Below are positions 63,945-64,000 of a DNA stretch of 64,000 bases, piece by piece (position 1 is the stretch's first letter; each line of letters starts with the position of its first letter). The notes beneath the pieces were generated by a model that made no database searches, was not told the DNA's origin, and saw only the letters and a list, made by a program, of their open reading frames with translations. The DNA is from Symbiodinium natans (taxonomy: Eukaryota; Sar; Dinophyceae; Suessiales; Symbiodiniaceae), in contig CAJNDS010002557.1 of the NCBI GenBank assembly GCA_905221605.1, forward strand, positions 521,001 to 585,000, given 5' to 3'. The translations under genes and the position numbers were made by a program.

Positions 63945-64000
63945 AACCCTAAACCCCTGAAACCTAGACCCTGAACCCTAAACCCTAAACCCTAGCCCTA
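63945..64000 (-). repeat. CCCTAAA block running off the window
   Basis: Degenerate units to the end. Confidence 0.88.

Noticed and set aside
62872-64000. True chromosome end
   Set aside because: Repeat continues in both orientations with unique spacers and the window runs on; nothing marks a terminus.
1-64000. Dinoflagellate spliced-leader gene or rRNA
   Set aside because: I looked for the CCGTAGCCATTTTGGCTCAAG core and rRNA landmarks and saw neither.
1-64000. Assembly artefact joining unrelated contigs at telomere repeats
   Set aside because: Not excluded, but more than 100 blocks in 64 kb, in-phase exons across them and a block inside a dispersed element argue for genuine structure. Long reads spanning several blocks would settle it.

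Overview
What this looks like. The window is nuclear DNA from a eukaryote. It is saturated with internal blocks of the seven-base telomere-type repeat TTTAGGG (CCCTAAA on the other strand). I count well over 100 blocks of about 4 to 40 units, in both orientations, separated by short GC-rich spacers of about 60-300 bp. TTTAGGG telomeres are shared by land plants, many green algae, dinoflagellates and chromerids. Several features favour a dinoflagellate (Symbiodinium-like): candidate introns ending AG|G, candidate GC and GA donors beside GT, short inverted-repeat elements that look like introners, Thr/Ser-rich repeat proteins, and a Cys-rich CC-x-C-G exon. I found no spliced-leader sequence, rRNA or intact tRNA, so the assignment is an inference.

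Main reading. No conventional long gene is present. Many spacers between repeat blocks are open in at least one frame, start just after AG (often AG|G) and stop just before GT/GC/GA. I read them as small exons of intron-dense genes whose introns are filled with, or made entirely of, telomere-type repeat. The clearest cases are: the Thr/Ser-rich exons at 13.7-15.7 kb; a phase-consistent chain at 16.9-21.0 kb; a DnaJ-like J-domain exon at 21.56 kb; an acidic-then-basic protein at 50.5-52.3 kb; and two exons at 53.76-54.08 kb separated by a 91-bp intron that is nothing but the repeat. Spacers are GC-rich, and several are open in two or three frames or on both strands. Individual exon calls are therefore provisional, and transcripts are needed.

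Layout. 0-11.7 kb: alternating repeat blocks and exon-like spacers, including a plus-strand chain at 6.4-7.4 kb and Cys-rich exons at 8.1 and 9.1 kb. 11.8-12.7 kb: GGCCCT hexamer array and a diverged repeat region. 13.5-15.7 kb: Thr/Ser-rich gene with introner-like elements. 16.3-22.4 kb: dense exon chain and J-domain gene. 22.5-38.9 kb: mostly repeat blocks, including 8-mer variants and a 530-bp CCCCTCAA array, with scattered exon-like spacers. 39.0-47.7 kb: a different landscape with almost no telomere-type repeat. It holds an AT-richer segment, a 91-bp hairpin tandem repeat, a large G-rich satellite in two halves around a 1.3-kb island, and CGGTTCGG-rich patches at both edges. 48-64 kb: repeat blocks and exon-like spacers again, plus a 63-bp tandem repeat, a three-copy motif region and several small inverted-repeat elements.

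Repeat blocks too small to list separately lie near 72-105, 6084-6120, 10537-10549, 11016-11072, 15685-15717, 17447-17470, 18058-18086, 20860-20915, 21302-21335, 27284-27312, 30000-30035, 32268-32297, 38290-38333, 49775-49805, 51079-51122, 54440-54485, 55411-55436, 56575-56625, 58826-58860 and 62450-62470.
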